A stretch of 64,000 bases of DNA from JAWPMT01 sp965242775 (GCA_965242775.1 CBDETI010000024.1:1-64000), one strand, 5' to 3'. Positions 1-10,393 are shown, counted from the stretch's first letter. Translations and numbers: made by a program. The notes: a model not told the origin generated them from the letters alone.

Positions 1-1432
1 CGGTCCCTACGGATCTGAATTGAAGAACAATATCAAAAATTACTGGTGGCAAGCCATGACCCGGCTACACCGGAATATTGTAGGTATCGACGCCTCGATT
101 TTCATGCATCCTACCACCTGGAAGGCCTCTGGACATGTCGATGCGTTCAATGATCCGTTGATTGACAACAAAGATTCTAAGAAAAGATACCGTGCTGATG
201 TTCTTCTGGAGGACCAAATCGCCAAAATTCAGGGGAAGATCGATAAAGAGGTAACGAAGGCTGCCAAGCGTTTCGGTGACTCCTTCGATGAAAAACAATT
301 TGTAGAGACTAACCCACGGGTGATGGGATACACCCAACAAATTGTTCATATAGAAAATACCCTCAAGGAATCTTTAGCGTCTGGGGAGCTTTCAAAGATC
401 AAGGAGCTGATTGAGGAGCTGGGTATTGCCGACCCTGTATCGGGATCAAAGAATTGGACCGATGTTCGACAATTCAACCTCATGTTCTCCACCGAACTGG
501 GATCCGTGGCTGGAGAAGCCGGAAAGATCTACCTCCGTCCCGAAACTGCCCAGGGCATATTTGTCAATTTCTCCAATGTTCAGAAGTCCTCGCGAATGAA
601 ATTGCCTTTTGGGATTGCCCAGATTGGAAAGGCCTTCAGAAATGAGATCATTGCGCGTCAGTTCATTTTTCGAATGCGTGAATTTGAGCAAATGGAAATG
701 CAGTTTTTCGTAAAGCCAGGGGAGGAGCTCGAATGGTACAATCATTGGAAAGAGAAAAGAATCAAATGGCATAAGGCCCTGGGACTCGGTGACGAAAATT
801 ATCGATTCCACGACCACCTCAACCTTGCGCATTATGCCAATGCCGCTTGTGATATTGAATTTAATTTCCCAATGGGCTTCAAGGAGTTGGAAGGTATCCA
901 CTCGAGAACTGATTTTGACCTTGCTGCTCACGAAAAATATTCTGGGAAGAAATTGCAGTTCTTTGATACCGCTTCGAATGAAAGCTACGTGCCCTACGTC
1001 GTTGAAACTTCCATCGGACTGGACCGAATGTTTCTGGCAGTAATGTCTGCGGCTTATAGAGAAGAAAAACTAGCCGACGGAAGTTCTAGAACAGTTCTGG
1101 GTATCCCGGCACCGCTGGCTCCGGTGAAATTGGCTGTTTTGCCATTGGTCAATAAGGATGGGCTCCCGGAAATGGCTGAGAAGATCATGAACGAACTTCA
1201 ATTCGATTTCCCATTGCAATATGACGCGAAAGACGCGATCGGCAAACGCTACCGCCGCCAGGATGCCATTGGCACTCCTTTTTGTATTACGGTCGATCAT
1301 GACTCGTTGACAGACGAGAAAGTTACTATTCGTCACCGGGATTCTATGGAGCAGGAAAGGGTTGAGGTCAGTGCGTTGCGGGAGCAGCTCCAAAAGCAAA
1401 CGAGCCTGGAAGCTTTATTGCGTAAAATCTGA
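1..1432 (+). CDS. glyS: Glycyl-tRNA synthetase, dimeric class II type (5' end outside window)
   Basis: Charges tRNA-Gly with glycine in the cytosol. The reading frame is open from base 2 (Gly-Pro-Tyr-Gly-Ser-Glu-Leu...), so the in-frame TTG at 20 is an internal leucine codon and the true start lies upstream of the window. The visible part has the class II catalytic core: motif 2 around FRNEIIARQ and REFEQMEMQFF, motif 3 at GLDRMFLAVM, and a C-terminal anticodon-binding domain in roughly the last 110 residues. This is the single-chain alpha2 type and not the alpha2beta2 type. About 30-40 N-terminal residues seem to be missing, judged from the family. The dGTPase gene follows 55 bp downstream. 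Confidence 0.95.
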   Translation, partial: GPYGSELKNNIKNYWWQAMTRLHRNIVGIDASIFMHPTTWKASGHVDAFNDPLIDNKDSKKRYRADVLLEDQIAKIQGKIDKEVTKAAKRFGDSFDEKQFVETNPRVMGYTQQIVHIENTLKESLASGELSKIKELIEELGIADPVSGSKNWTDVRQFNLMFSTELGSVAGEAGKIYLRPETAQGIFVNFSNVQKSSRMKLPFGIAQIGKAFRNEIIARQFIFRMREFEQMEMQFFVKPGEELEWYNHWKEKRIKWHKALGLGDENYRFHDHLNLAHYANAACDIEFNFPMGFKELEGIHSRTDFDLAAHEKYSGKKLQFFDTASNESYVPYVVETSIGLDRMFLAVMSAAYREEKLADGSSRTVLGIPAPLAPVKLAVLPLVNKDGLPEMAEKIMNELQFDFPLQYDAKDAIGKRYRRQDAIGTPFCITVDHDSLTDEKVTIRHRDSMEQERVEVSALREQLQKQTSLEALLRKI

Positions 1433-1487
1433 TTCCGGCAAGGACGGTGCCGGTAAATTGCAGGGTCACACCACCAAGTAAGGAGAC

Positions 1488-2831
1488 ATGGAATGGATTA
1501 GATTGATGAGTCCCAAGAGGTTTGGGGAGAAAAAAGAGGCTGATTTCGGCCATCTAAGATCCCGATTCGATCAGGATTACGACAGGATTGTATTTTCGCA
1601 CCCATTCCGGAAATTGCAGGACAAAACTCAAGTTTTCCCAATACCGGAGCAGGACTTTGTCCATACCCGGCTTACCCATAGCCTCGAGGTAAGTAGCGTG
1701 GGTAGGTCCTTAGGCCGGGCGGTCGGCCAGAGCGTCATAGAAAGAAATGGGTTAAGCAAGCTTGGGCTTAATGAAAGTCATTTTGGCGGTGTAGTGGCGG
1801 CAGCCTCGTTGGCACATGATATCGGCAATCCACCTTTTGGCCATTCGGGTGAGCAGAGCATCAGCGCTTTCTTCTCGAATGCTAACGGAAAAATCTTCGG
1901 GGAGCACGTCACCCAAGAAGAATGGCAAGACCTGATCAGCTTCGAGGGCAATGCGCAAGGGTTCAGAATACTTAACAGCAAATCCTACGGAGGATTGAAG
2001 TTGACCTACGCGACCCTTGCTGCCTTTACCAAATACCCCAGGCTCTCATCGGGTTCAAAACAGCCAGGACGTAGAAGTCAAAAAAAGTACGGCATATGTT
2101 TCAGCGATAAGGATCATTATCGTGTATTGGCAGAGGAAATGGGGCTTCGTAGACTGGGAGAAGATCAATACAGTCGCCACCCACTGGCATTCCTCGTTGA
2201 AGCTGCAGATGACATCTGCTACCACATTATCGATCTCGAGGATGGTTGCCGATTAGGTCTGGTATCGCTTGATGATGTAATAGAATTGACCTCCAGCATC
2301 ATTGGGGACCAGTTCTCGCCTGCGAAGTTGAGGCAAATCCATAGCAAAGACGAGCAACTCGGTATACTAAGGGCCATGACGATCAATCAATTGATCAATG
2401 AATCGGTAACGATGTTTCTCGACAATGAGCAGGGTATACTGCAGGCTGAATTCGACTCAGCACTGGCAGACGTCATCCCATCAGCACCAACTTTGGAGCA
2501 GATCATCGACCTGTCGGTAGCAAAGATCTACCGTTCGCGAATTGTCCTTGAGCGCGAAGCAGCTGGTTTCGAAGTTTTAGAAAAGTTGATGAATGCCTTC
2601 TGTATGTCGATGTACTCAGAAAAATTTGGGAATGGCACCCAAAACCCCAAGTTCCGGTCAATATACCGGTTGCTAACTCCGGAATACCAGTGGCAGCTTT
2701 CAGAGGAAAAATCTGTCTACGGCAGTCTGCAAATCATCCTTGACTTTGTAAGTGGACTCACTGACAAGGCCGCTGTAGGTCTGTATAAAACTATTTCAGG
2801 CTATACATTACCTAACTCCGCGATGAACTAA
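1488..2831 (+). CDS. dgt: dGTP triphosphohydrolase (HD superfamily)
   Basis: Hydrolyses dGTP to deoxyguanosine and triphosphate, affecting the dNTP pool. The 447-residue protein has the HD-domain metal site: His near residue 64 in the HTRLTHSLE segment and the HD pair at residues 110-111 in SLAHDIGNPPFGH. The start at 1488 is chosen because the first residues (MEWIRLMSPKRFG) resemble the usual N-terminus of Bacteroidota dGTPases. An AGGAG lies only two bases before this ATG, and the next in-frame ATG is at 1506. It lies downstream of the glycyl-tRNA synthetase gene on the same strand, and no terminator is seen between them. Confidence 0.92.
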   Translation: MEWIRLMSPKRFGEKKEADFGHLRSRFDQDYDRIVFSHPFRKLQDKTQVFPIPEQDFVHTRLTHSLEVSSVGRSLGRAVGQSVIERNGLSKLGLNESHFGGVVAAASLAHDIGNPPFGHSGEQSISAFFSNANGKIFGEHVTQEEWQDLISFEGNAQGFRILNSKSYGGLKLTYATLAAFTKYPRLSSGSKQPGRRSQKKYGICFSDKDHYRVLAEEMGLRRLGEDQYSRHPLAFLVEAADDICYHIIDLEDGCRLGLVSLDDVIELTSSIIGDQFSPAKLRQIHSKDEQLGILRAMTINQLINESVTMFLDNEQGILQAEFDSALADVIPSAPTLEQIIDLSVAKIYRSRIVLEREAAGFEVLEKLMNAFCMSMYSEKFGNGTQNPKFRSIYRLLTPEYQWQLSEEKSVYGSLQIILDFVSGLTDKAAVGLYKTISGYTLPNSAMN

Positions 2832-2854
2832 CCTAAACTTTGCAACTTTTTCGC

Positions 2855-2872
2855 GTAGAATTTGTATTCTAC
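2855..2872. repeat. Perfect 7-bp inverted repeat in leader of exporter gene
   Basis: GTAGAAT and ATTCTAC flank a TTGT loop in the 182-bp gap between the dGTPase stop and the exporter start. There is no T-run after it on either strand, so it is not a standard terminator. It could be an operator or a leader hairpin. The gap shows no other gene. Confidence 0.4.
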
Positions 2873-3013
2873 ATGGTCTTGATGATCACAGTGTTGAAGC
2901 ATTAATTATTAAATTTGCCGACTATTTTTATTCCGACTGAGCGTACAAGAATCGGCAGTTACAATTAGCAAAATCGAAAAGAAGGAAACAAGCGCAAGTT
3001 TTGTCAAAAACCC

Positions 3014-5395
3014 ATGTGGTATAGGTTAGCCAATTTCATATTAAAATTCCGACTGCTGCTGATCATTGTCATTGCAATCATCACCGGGATCATGGGCTAT
3101 TTCGCGCAGTTTAATCGCATGTCCTATGAGATGATCTCGATCGTCCCAGAGGATGACCCTGACGCTGTATATTTTCAAAACTTCAAGGACCTATTTGGGC
3201 AAGATGGCAATATCATTGCTTTTGGCTTCCAGGATAGTACCATTTACCAGATAGACAACTTCAGGAGACTGGGGTATATGATCGAGGAGTTGAAGAAGTT
3301 ACACGGTGTAATTGACGTTTTGGGGCTTCCCAACTTACAGAAACTGGCCAAGAACACGGTTGAGAGAAAATTTGATTTCGTATCGGTTTTCCCCAGGGAA
3401 ATTCGTGATCAAGATGAATTGGACTCGCTTTTAGATAAAGCTTCGGATCTCAAATTCTACAGTGGGCAGTTAATCAATCCGGAAAACGGCGCTTCGTTGA
3501 TTGTGATTTCCCTGGATAAGCAAATCATCAACTCTGAAGAACGAATCCCGCTGATTTATGACATTGAGCGGACCGGATTTGAATTTGAAGCCTCCACGGG
3601 TATTGATGTTCATATTGCGGGTTTGCCTTATGTGAGGACAACCAATATGACGAGGATCAAGGGAGAGTTGAATAAATTTCTAGGGCTTTCAGTCCTGATC
3701 ACGGCACTTATCCTCTTTTTCTTTTTCCGGTCGATCAAAGCAGTAATTATTCCCCTGGTAATCATTGGGGTTGTAATTCTCTGGGTGTTGGGATCATTGA
3801 CTCTTTTTGATTATAGAATAACGGCGCTCACCGGATTGATCCCTTCTATCATAGTGGTCATAGGTATCCCCAATAGTGTTTATCTATTGAACAAATACCA
3901 CCATGAGTTTGCCTTACATGGAGATCATCACCGCGCTTTGCGGCAGATTATAAGGAAAATAGGCATCATCACATTGATCACCAATGTGACTACAGCTATT
4001 GGGTTCCTGGTCCTGATCTCTACGCAGATACCAATCCTCATGGAATTTGGGATCATTGCCGGATTGAATATCCTGGCCACATTCGTGGTAAGTATCATAC
4101 TGCTTCCGGGGATTTTCTCCTACGTTTCGCCTCCTTCGATGAGGCATTTGAAACACCTGGAATTCCCTTTGCTAAATAGCGTGTTGGAGGGATTAGACAG
4201 ACTGGTACGTAAAAGTCGGCCAGCCATTTTCACGGTTACGGTTCTACTGGTTTTGGCCTCCGTTTACGGGCTTACCAAGATCAAAGCCATTTCTTACCTG
4301 GTGGATGATCTGCCGGATACCACAGACGTGATGAAGGACTTACGCTTCTTCGAAGACAACTTTGACGGCATCATGCCTCTTGAACTGGTGGTGGATACTG
4401 GTGTAAAAAACGGTGTGAAGAATCCACGCTACCTAAACCAGATAGGCCAATTTGAGGACTTTCTTGACTCGATCGAATACATCTCTCAACCCATATCCGT
4501 AGTTACTTTCATCAAGGCGGCAAAGCAAGCTTATTATAATGACCTGCCTTCCTTTTATTCCCTCCCGACCAATCGAGAGCGATCACTGATCCTGAGGTAT
4601 TTGGATGGCAACGCCGAACAGGAGGAGCTTTCACGATCATTTGTCGATTCCACAGGGCAAATCATTCGCGTCTCTTTAAAGGTGGCGGATATTGGCTCCA
4701 ACAGGATGGACTCCCTGGTCAATGAAGTTGTTCGGCCGAAAATCAATGAATATTTCGGAGCAGAAGGAAAACTTAAGGCCGACATTACTGGCACTACCTA
4801 CCTGTTTATCAAGGGCAACAAGTTTTTGATAGAAAACCTGATCACCTCCATGATCATCGCTTTCTTCATCATTGCCATCATCATGGCGGTATTATTCAAG
4901 AAGGGGAAAATGATTGTTATCTCACTCATTCCCAACCTGATTCCATTGTTGATGACCGGCGCAATTATGGGTTATTTTGGTATACCACTGAAACCATCAA
5001 CCGCCTTGGTATTCAGTATTGCCTTTGGCATTTCAGTAGATGATTCCATCCATTTTTTGGCCAAGTATCGGCAGGAAATGGCAGGAAATGGAAACGATGC
5101 CTCCCAGGCAGTGGCGACAAGTATCAGGGAAACAGGATCTAGTATGATCTATACTTCGATCATCCTGTTTTTCGGCTTCGTGATCTTCTCATTTTCGCAG
5201 TTTGGGGGGACCATCGCCTTGGGAAAATTGACATCCATCACACTTTTGATTGCGATGCTGACCAATGTCATTATTCTTCCCGCATTGCTGCTTCAATTTG
5301 ATGCTGATCGCAAATCTGATGCTACCAGCAAAATTGTCCTGAGTGAGAATGGTCAGCAGAAGAACAAAAACAAAACGCAATCCATCAAGAATTAG
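3014..5395 (+). CDS. RND/MMPL-superfamily exporter with sterol-sensing-like domains
   Basis: Predicted inner-membrane proton-driven exporter of 793 residues. It has the two-fold layout of the MMPL/Patched-like branch: a first hydrophobic helix at residues 12-30, a large periplasmic loop (about 35-220), a block of five to six helices (about 225-390), a second single helix near 405, a second loop (about 425-610) and a final helix block (about 615-770). The motif GISVDDSIHFLAKY in the second block matches the charged helix pattern that carries the proton relay in this family. The C-terminal tail is short and lysine-rich. No periplasmic adaptor or outer-membrane factor is adjacent, so it probably acts alone; the substrate (lipid or hydrophobic compound) is unknown. 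ileS follows after 17 bp. Confidence 0.85.
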   Translation: MWYRLANFILKFRLLLIIVIAIITGIMGYFAQFNRMSYEMISIVPEDDPDAVYFQNFKDLFGQDGNIIAFGFQDSTIYQIDNFRRLGYMIEELKKLHGVIDVLGLPNLQKLAKNTVERKFDFVSVFPREIRDQDELDSLLDKASDLKFYSGQLINPENGASLIVISLDKQIINSEERIPLIYDIERTGFEFEASTGIDVHIAGLPYVRTTNMTRIKGELNKFLGLSVLITALILFFFFRSIKAVIIPLVIIGVVILWVLGSLTLFDYRITALTGLIPSIIVVIGIPNSVYLLNKYHHEFALHGDHHRALRQIIRKIGIITLITNVTTAIGFLVLISTQIPILMEFGIIAGLNILATFVVSIILLPGIFSYVSPPSMRHLKHLEFPLLNSVLEGLDRLVRKSRPAIFTVTVLLVLASVYGLTKIKAISYLVDDLPDTTDVMKDLRFFEDNFDGIMPLELVVDTGVKNGVKNPRYLNQIGQFEDFLDSIEYISQPISVVTFIKAAKQAYYNDLPSFYSLPTNRERSLILRYLDGNAEQEELSRSFVDSTGQIIRVSLKVADIGSNRMDSLVNEVVRPKINEYFGAEGKLKADITGTTYLFIKGNKFLIENLITSMIIAFFIIAIIMAVLFKKGKMIVISLIPNLIPLLMTGAIMGYFGIPLKPSTALVFSIAFGISVDDSIHFLAKYRQEMAGNGNDASQAVATSIRETGSSMIYTSIILFFGFVIFSFSQFGGTIALGKLTSITLLIAMLTNVIILPALLLQFDADRKSDATSKIVLSENGQQKNKNKTQSIKN

Positions 5396-5412
5396 GAAAT
5401 CCTTTCCGAGAA

Positions 5413-8400
5413 ATGGCGAAATATCCTGAGTATAAGCAAGTCAACTATTCCCAAGTAGCCGAAGAGGTCCTGAAATTTTGGGAAGACGAGGCCATATTTG
5501 ACAAGTCGGTCTCCTCCCGAGAAGGTGCGGAGACCTTCACATTCTATGAAGGACCACCCTCGGCTAACGGAACGCCTGGTATCCATCATGTGATGGCCCG
5601 AACTATCAAAGACATCTTCTGCCGCTATAAGACTCAAAAAGGCTTTCAGGTGAAAAGAAAGGGTGGATGGGATACTCATGGCCTCCCCGTGGAGCTTCAG
5701 GTAGAGAAGGAGCTTGGTATCAAGAAGGATGATATTGGCAAAAAGATCTCTGTTGAGGAGTACAATGCCAAATGCCGCGAGGCCGTGATGAAGTTTAAGG
5801 ACCAGTGGGATGATCTGACCCGAAAAATGGGTTATTGGGTCGATCTGGATGATCCATACATCACCTTCAAAAGAGATTATATAGAGTCACTGTGGGCCAT
5901 TCTTAAGGAATTGTTTGACAAAGGTCTACTGTACAAGGGTTATACAGTTCAACCCTATTCGCCGGCAGCTGGCACCGGTCTCAGCTCACACGAGCTCAAC
6001 CAACCGGGTACGTATCGGGATGTCAAAGACACCTCGGTAGTAGCGCAATTTAAGGTCAGGAAAGACGAGCGATCCGCTTTCCTTTTCGATGAGGAGCAAG
6101 AAGACGTCAGAATACTTGCCTGGACCACCACACCATGGACATTGCCGTCCAACTGCGCTTTGGCGATCGGCGAAAACATTAATTACGTGAAGGTCAAAAC
6201 CTTCAACCCGTATACGCACTTACCCGTATCCGTGGTTTTAGCTCAGGATTTGGTAGGAAAATTCTTCCCTGAAAAAGCCCGGGAACTGAGGCTGGACGAT
6301 TACGAGGCCGGACAAAAGCTGATCCCCTACCAGATCGGTGAAGATTTTAAAGGAAAAGTACTCGTAGAAATACGCTACGAGCAACTTATGCCCTATGTAA
6401 CCAATGAAAACCTGGAAAACAATGCATTTCGGGTAATTGCCGGAGACTTTGTGACCACCGAAGATGGTACCGGCGTAGTACATACAGCTTCACTTTTCGG
6501 GGCAGACGATTTTCGGGTAACTCAGCAGGCAGGGGTACCGTCAGTCCTTGTACTTGACGATGAAGGTCGTGAAGTACCACTGGTTAACAAGCAAGGCCGA
6601 TTCGTGGACGAAGTGACGGATTTTGCGGGGAAGTTTGTCAAAGCCGAATATTACGACGATGCCACCCAGGCTGATCCCAACTTCAAACCCACAGATGTGC
6701 TGATCGCCATCAAGTTGAAAGAAGATAACAAGGCTTTTAAAGTCGAGAAATACGAGCACAGTTATCCACATTGCTGGAGGACGGACAAACCTGTGTTGTA
6801 TTATCCATTGGACTCATGGTTCATTAAAACCACGGCACTGAAAGATCAGCTTGTTGAACTGAACAAAACCATCAACTGGAAACCTGCATCTACCGGCACA
6901 GGCAGGTTTGGGAACTGGCTGGAGAATCTGGTCGACTGGAATCTGAGTCGGTCTCGATACTGGGGAACGCCGCTTCCGATATGGGTAAGTGAGGACCGAA
7001 AGGAGATGAAGTGCATTGGAAGCGTTGCGGAATTGCAGGAGGAAGTAAAAAAAGCCGTCGACGCGGGATTGATGTCTGAGGGTATTGGTGACGATTTCGA
7101 CCTTCATCGCCCGTATGTCGACGATATCATCTTAGTCTCCAAAAGCGGCCAATCTATGAGAAGAGAGCCGGATTTGATTGACGTTTGGTTTGATTCAGGC
7201 GCTATGCCTTACGCACAATGGCATTACCCATTCGAGAATCACTCGATATTCGATGCCAATTTTCCGGCGGATTTCATTGCCGAGGGTGTAGACCAGACAA
7301 GAGGCTGGTTTTTCACACTACATGCCATCGGAGTATTGCTTAAAGGCAATGTGGCCTTCAAAAATGTGGTCTCGACAGGTTTGGTATTGGACAAGAATGG
7401 TAATAAAATGTCTAAGCGCCTGGGCAATGCCATCAATCCGTTTGATACTCTCAAAAAATATGGTGCGGACCCTACCAGATGGTATATGATTGCCAACGCC
7501 AACCCTTGGGATAACCTGAAGTTTGATTTGGACGGAGTAGTGGAAGTGCAGCGAAAATTATTTGGTACACTTTCAAACACCTATTCATTTTTCGCTCTGT
7601 ATGCCAATATTGACGGTTTTGACTTTAGCAGCGGCTCAATTCCACTTTCAGAGCGAACTGAAAGCGACCGCTGGATTTTAAGCCGCCTTAACAGTCTGAT
7701 CGGCCAGGTAGATGAGAGCTTCGATCAATATGAGCCTACCAAAGCAGCGAGGGCCATTCAAAATTTTGTCACGGATGATCTCAGCAATTGGTATGTGAGA
7801 TTAAACAGAAAACGGTTTTGGGTCGGTGATTTGACCAAAGACAAGGAAGCCGCTTACCAAACATTGTACACTTGCCTGAAAACAGTGGCCAAATTGATGG
7901 CACCAGTTGCTCCATTTTATGCCGAAAAGCTTTTTAGGGACCTAAACGAGGTAAGCAAATTTGAAAATGTTGAATCTGTGCACCTGGCAGATTTTCCTCG
8001 TCCCGAATCACAATGCATCGATCTGGAATTGGAAACCAGAATGCATCTCGCGCAAGCTGCCTCTTCCCTCGTGCACTCTCTTCGTCGAAAAGAGAAAATA
8101 AAGGTCCGCCAGCCTTTGACAAAGATCATGATACCGGTCGCCTCTGACCAGGAAAGAGAGCGACTGCAAATGGTACAGGACCTGATCATTTCTGAGACCA
8201 ACGTGAAAACGGTCGAATACCTAACTGATGACTCAGGGGTACTGGTGAAGAAAATAAAACCCAATTTTAGAAAACTGGGTGCGAAGTTTGGCCCCAAAAT
8301 GAAATTGTTGACCTCACAGATCAATCAACTGGATCAGGAAGGCATCAAAAAGTTTGAACGGGAACAACATTTTGAATTTGTACTTGACCAGGAAAAGATC

Positions 8401-8772
8401 ACTTTAACCCTGGAGGACGTGGAAATATCTTCAGAGGACATCCCTGGTTGGCTGGTAGCAAGCGAGGATGGGCTTACCGTGGCCCTGGACATAACTCTCA
8501 CTGATGACCTCCGTAAAGAAGGTTTAGCCAGAGACATTGTGAATCGGGTTCAAAACTTAAGAAAGGATCAAGGACTTGAAGTCCAGGACAAGATTGAATT
8601 AATTTACCAAAGCAACCATGAAATGGTTCAGGAGGCAATGAAGGCCCATGAGGATTATATACAAAAAGAAACACAAGCTTTGTCTATAATTTTGGGAAAT
8701 GGGGTGGATATGCAGCCTGTTGATATAGATGGGATTGAGTTTCGTGTGGCCCTGAAAGTGGTGAAAAACTAA
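5413..8772 (+). CDS. ileS: Isoleucyl-tRNA synthetase
   Basis: Charges tRNA-Ile and edits misactivated valine. At 1119 residues it is the long form with a full CP1 editing domain and an extended C-terminus. The HIGH-type ATP signature is around residues 51-60 (ANGTPGIHHV) and the KMSKS loop is near residue 668 (NKMSKRLGN). The WTTTPWTLPSN segment near residue 237 belongs to the editing domain. The C-terminal stretch from about residue 900 lacks an obvious zinc-binding cysteine cluster. No T-box leader is visible upstream; the gene follows the exporter after 17 bp and precedes lspA by 8 bp, suggesting one transcript. Confidence 0.97.
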   Translation: MAKYPEYKQVNYSQVAEEVLKFWEDEAIFDKSVSSREGAETFTFYEGPPSANGTPGIHHVMARTIKDIFCRYKTQKGFQVKRKGGWDTHGLPVELQVEKELGIKKDDIGKKISVEEYNAKCREAVMKFKDQWDDLTRKMGYWVDLDDPYITFKRDYIESLWAILKELFDKGLLYKGYTVQPYSPAAGTGLSSHELNQPGTYRDVKDTSVVAQFKVRKDERSAFLFDEEQEDVRILAWTTTPWTLPSNCALAIGENINYVKVKTFNPYTHLPVSVVLAQDLVGKFFPEKARELRLDDYEAGQKLIPYQIGEDFKGKVLVEIRYEQLMPYVTNENLENNAFRVIAGDFVTTEDGTGVVHTASLFGADDFRVTQQAGVPSVLVLDDEGREVPLVNKQGRFVDEVTDFAGKFVKAEYYDDATQADPNFKPTDVLIAIKLKEDNKAFKVEKYEHSYPHCWRTDKPVLYYPLDSWFIKTTALKDQLVELNKTINWKPASTGTGRFGNWLENLVDWNLSRSRYWGTPLPIWVSEDRKEMKCIGSVAELQEEVKKAVDAGLMSEGIGDDFDLHRPYVDDIILVSKSGQSMRREPDLIDVWFDSGAMPYAQWHYPFENHSIFDANFPADFIAEGVDQTRGWFFTLHAIGVLLKGNVAFKNVVSTGLVLDKNGNKMSKRLGNAINPFDTLKKYGADPTRWYMIANANPWDNLKFDLDGVVEVQRKLFGTLSNTYSFFALYANIDGFDFSSGSIPLSERTESDRWILSRLNSLIGQVDESFDQYEPTKAARAIQNFVTDDLSNWYVRLNRKRFWVGDLTKDKEAAYQTLYTCLKTVAKLMAPVAPFYAEKLFRDLNEVSKFENVESVHLADFPRPESQCIDLELETRMHLAQAASSLVHSLRRKEKIKVRQPLTKIMIPVASDQERERLQMVQDLIISETNVKTVEYLTDDSGVLVKKIKPNFRKLGAKFGPKMKLLTSQINQLDQEGIKKFEREQHFEFVLDQEKITLTLEDVEISSEDIPGWLVASEDGLTVALDITLTDDLRKEGLARDIVNRVQNLRKDQGLEVQDKIELIYQSNHEMVQEAMKAHEDYIQKETQALSIILGNGVDMQPVDIDGIEFRVALKVVKN

Positions 8773-8780
8773 GTAGGACG

Positions 8781-9434
8781 ATGAGAGAAAAGAAGTGGGG
8801 AGTATTGCCCTTTTATCTGATAAGTTTAAGTGTGATCATTGTCGATCAAATCGTCAAAATGATTGTGCATTTCAATATGCAGATGGGTTCCCGGGGGCAG
8901 ATCCAAATTTTCGGTGACTGGTTCAAACTACACTATCTCACCAATCCGGGAATGGCTTTCGGTATGGAATTGCCGATTGAGAACAGCAAGATCGTTCTTA
9001 CTGTTTTTCGAATTCTCGCCATGTTTGCTATTGGTTACTATTTGTACATGATGTACAAAAAAGAAGCACCGCGAGGTTTCCTTGTTTGTGTAGGCCTGAT
9101 TTTGGGAGGAGCAATAGGAAATCTGATTGACAGCATCTTCTACGGGGTACTATTGGATAATGCACCTTATGATGCCCCAACACCCTGGTTTTATGGTCAG
9201 GTAGTGGATATGTTTTATATCGACATTTGGGAGGGGCGCCTGGCCGATTGGATCCCTTTTATGGGTGGGAAATATATGGCTCTGTGGCCTGTTTTCAACA
9301 TTGCCGATGCATCCATTTTCGTGGCAATTACCATTATTCTTATTTGGCAGAAGAGTTTCTTCAAAGAAGAAAAGGAAACTGAGGTAAGCCCAGTCACGGC
9401 AGAGAGTGGCACGCCAGACACCCGTGAACAGTAG
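8781..9434 (+). CDS. lspA: Lipoprotein signal peptidase (SPase II)
   Basis: Inner-membrane aspartyl protease that removes the signal peptide from diacylglyceryl-modified prolipoproteins. The 217-residue protein has about four membrane helices. The conserved NPGMAFGM loop, the GGAIGNLIDSIFYG segment and the catalytic aspartates in VVDMFYIDI and FNIADASIFV are all present. An insertion of about 25 residues between the two catalytic motifs and a charged C-terminal tail make it longer than the E. coli enzyme, as is common in Bacteroidota. The ileS-lspA order is widespread, and the two are 8 bp apart here. Several lipoproteins in this window would be its substrates. Confidence 0.95.
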   Translation: MREKKWGVLPFYLISLSVIIVDQIVKMIVHFNMQMGSRGQIQIFGDWFKLHYLTNPGMAFGMELPIENSKIVLTVFRILAMFAIGYYLYMMYKKEAPRGFLVCVGLILGGAIGNLIDSIFYGVLLDNAPYDAPTPWFYGQVVDMFYIDIWEGRLADWIPFMGGKYMALWPVFNIADASIFVAITIILIWQKSFFKEEKETEVSPVTAESGTPDTREQ

Positions 9435-10317
9435 GGCAGTAGCTATTACCTTCGGCATCCTTGGGGTGCTTTTTTTCTCCACCAAAGCCGTATTCGTCAA
9501 GCTTGCCTATGCTCACGACATAGATCCTGTGAGCCTACTTTTACTTCGCATGGCGTTCGCGTTGCCTTTTTATTTGGCGATGGTTGTGAGCCATAGAAAG
9601 GGATCAGCGCTGGCCTCAAGAGAATACTTATACATCTTTCTGGCGGGGTTTTTTGGCTACTACCTCGCAAGCTACCTGGACTTTCTGGGGTTGAAGTATG
9701 TAAAAGCCAGCGTCGAGCGATTGATTCTTTTTACCTATCCCACGCTTGTAGTTCTGCTCTCTTTTCTGTTCCTGAAAAAGAAGATCAGTCGCGGGCAGGG
9801 ATTGGCGTTACTATTGTCATATACAGGTATTCTGCTGGTATTTATGCCCGAACTCGTCCGACATCAAAACGAAAATGTGACCCTTGGGGCAATTCTAATA
9901 TTTCTAAGCAGCCTGAGCTATGCTTCTTATATCGTCGGAAGTGGTTGGATCATCCCAAAAGTTGGAGCCACCAGGTTCACCTCCTATTGTATGACCGTTT
10001 CATGCTCACTGGTGATTATTCACTACACCGTGCAAGTCAACGACTTCTCAACTTTACTGATGCTACCGGGACCCGTTTATGGCTATGGGCTACTCATGGC
10101 GATAGTCTCCACAATTATTCCTTCCTATCTGGTATCCCTGGCAATAAAAAACATCGGTGCCAATCAATTTGCCATCTTCGGCACGCTGGGACCTATTTCA
10201 ACGATAGTCCTCTCTTATATTTTCCTGAGCGAACGACTAGCTCCGCTGCAATTGATTGGTGGTGCAGTAGTGATCTTTGGTGTTCTGTTAGCAGAAATCA
10301 AAAAGTCCAGATCCTGA
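9406..10317 (+). CDS. EamA/DMT-family transporter
   Basis: Predicted inner-membrane metabolite exporter of the drug/metabolite transporter superfamily. Two EamA repeats (about residues 10-135 and 155-300) give ten membrane helices. The start is uncertain: GTG at 9406 overlaps lspA by 29 nt, and GTG at 9424 (MNSRAVAITFG) overlaps by 11 nt and places the first helix closer to the N-terminus. Either way it is probably translationally coupled to lspA. The substrate cannot be read from the sequence. Confidence 0.85.
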   Translation: MARQTPVNSRAVAITFGILGVLFFSTKAVFVKLAYAHDIDPVSLLLLRMAFALPFYLAMVVSHRKGSALASREYLYIFLAGFFGYYLASYLDFLGLKYVKASVERLILFTYPTLVVLLSFLFLKKKISRGQGLALLLSYTGILLVFMPELVRHQNENVTLGAILIFLSSLSYASYIVGSGWIIPKVGATRFTSYCMTVSCSLVIIHYTVQVNDFSTLLMLPGPVYGYGLLMAIVSTIIPSYLVSLAIKNIGANQFAIFGTLGPISTIVLSYIFLSERLAPLQLIGGAVVIFGVLLAEIKKSRS

Positions 10318-10393
10318 CATTTTGCCGCTTCCTGCTGGTTACATTTATATGACTATTCGTATAAATAATTGAACCTTTTAAACATTTCTGATA

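Noticed and set aside
5071..5090. Tandem 10-bp repeat (gcaggaaatg twice) in the exporter gene
   Set aside because: Short and inside a normal coding frame; not informative.
5396..5412. T-box leader for ileS
   Set aside because: Only 17 bp separate ileS from the exporter gene, too short for a T-box.
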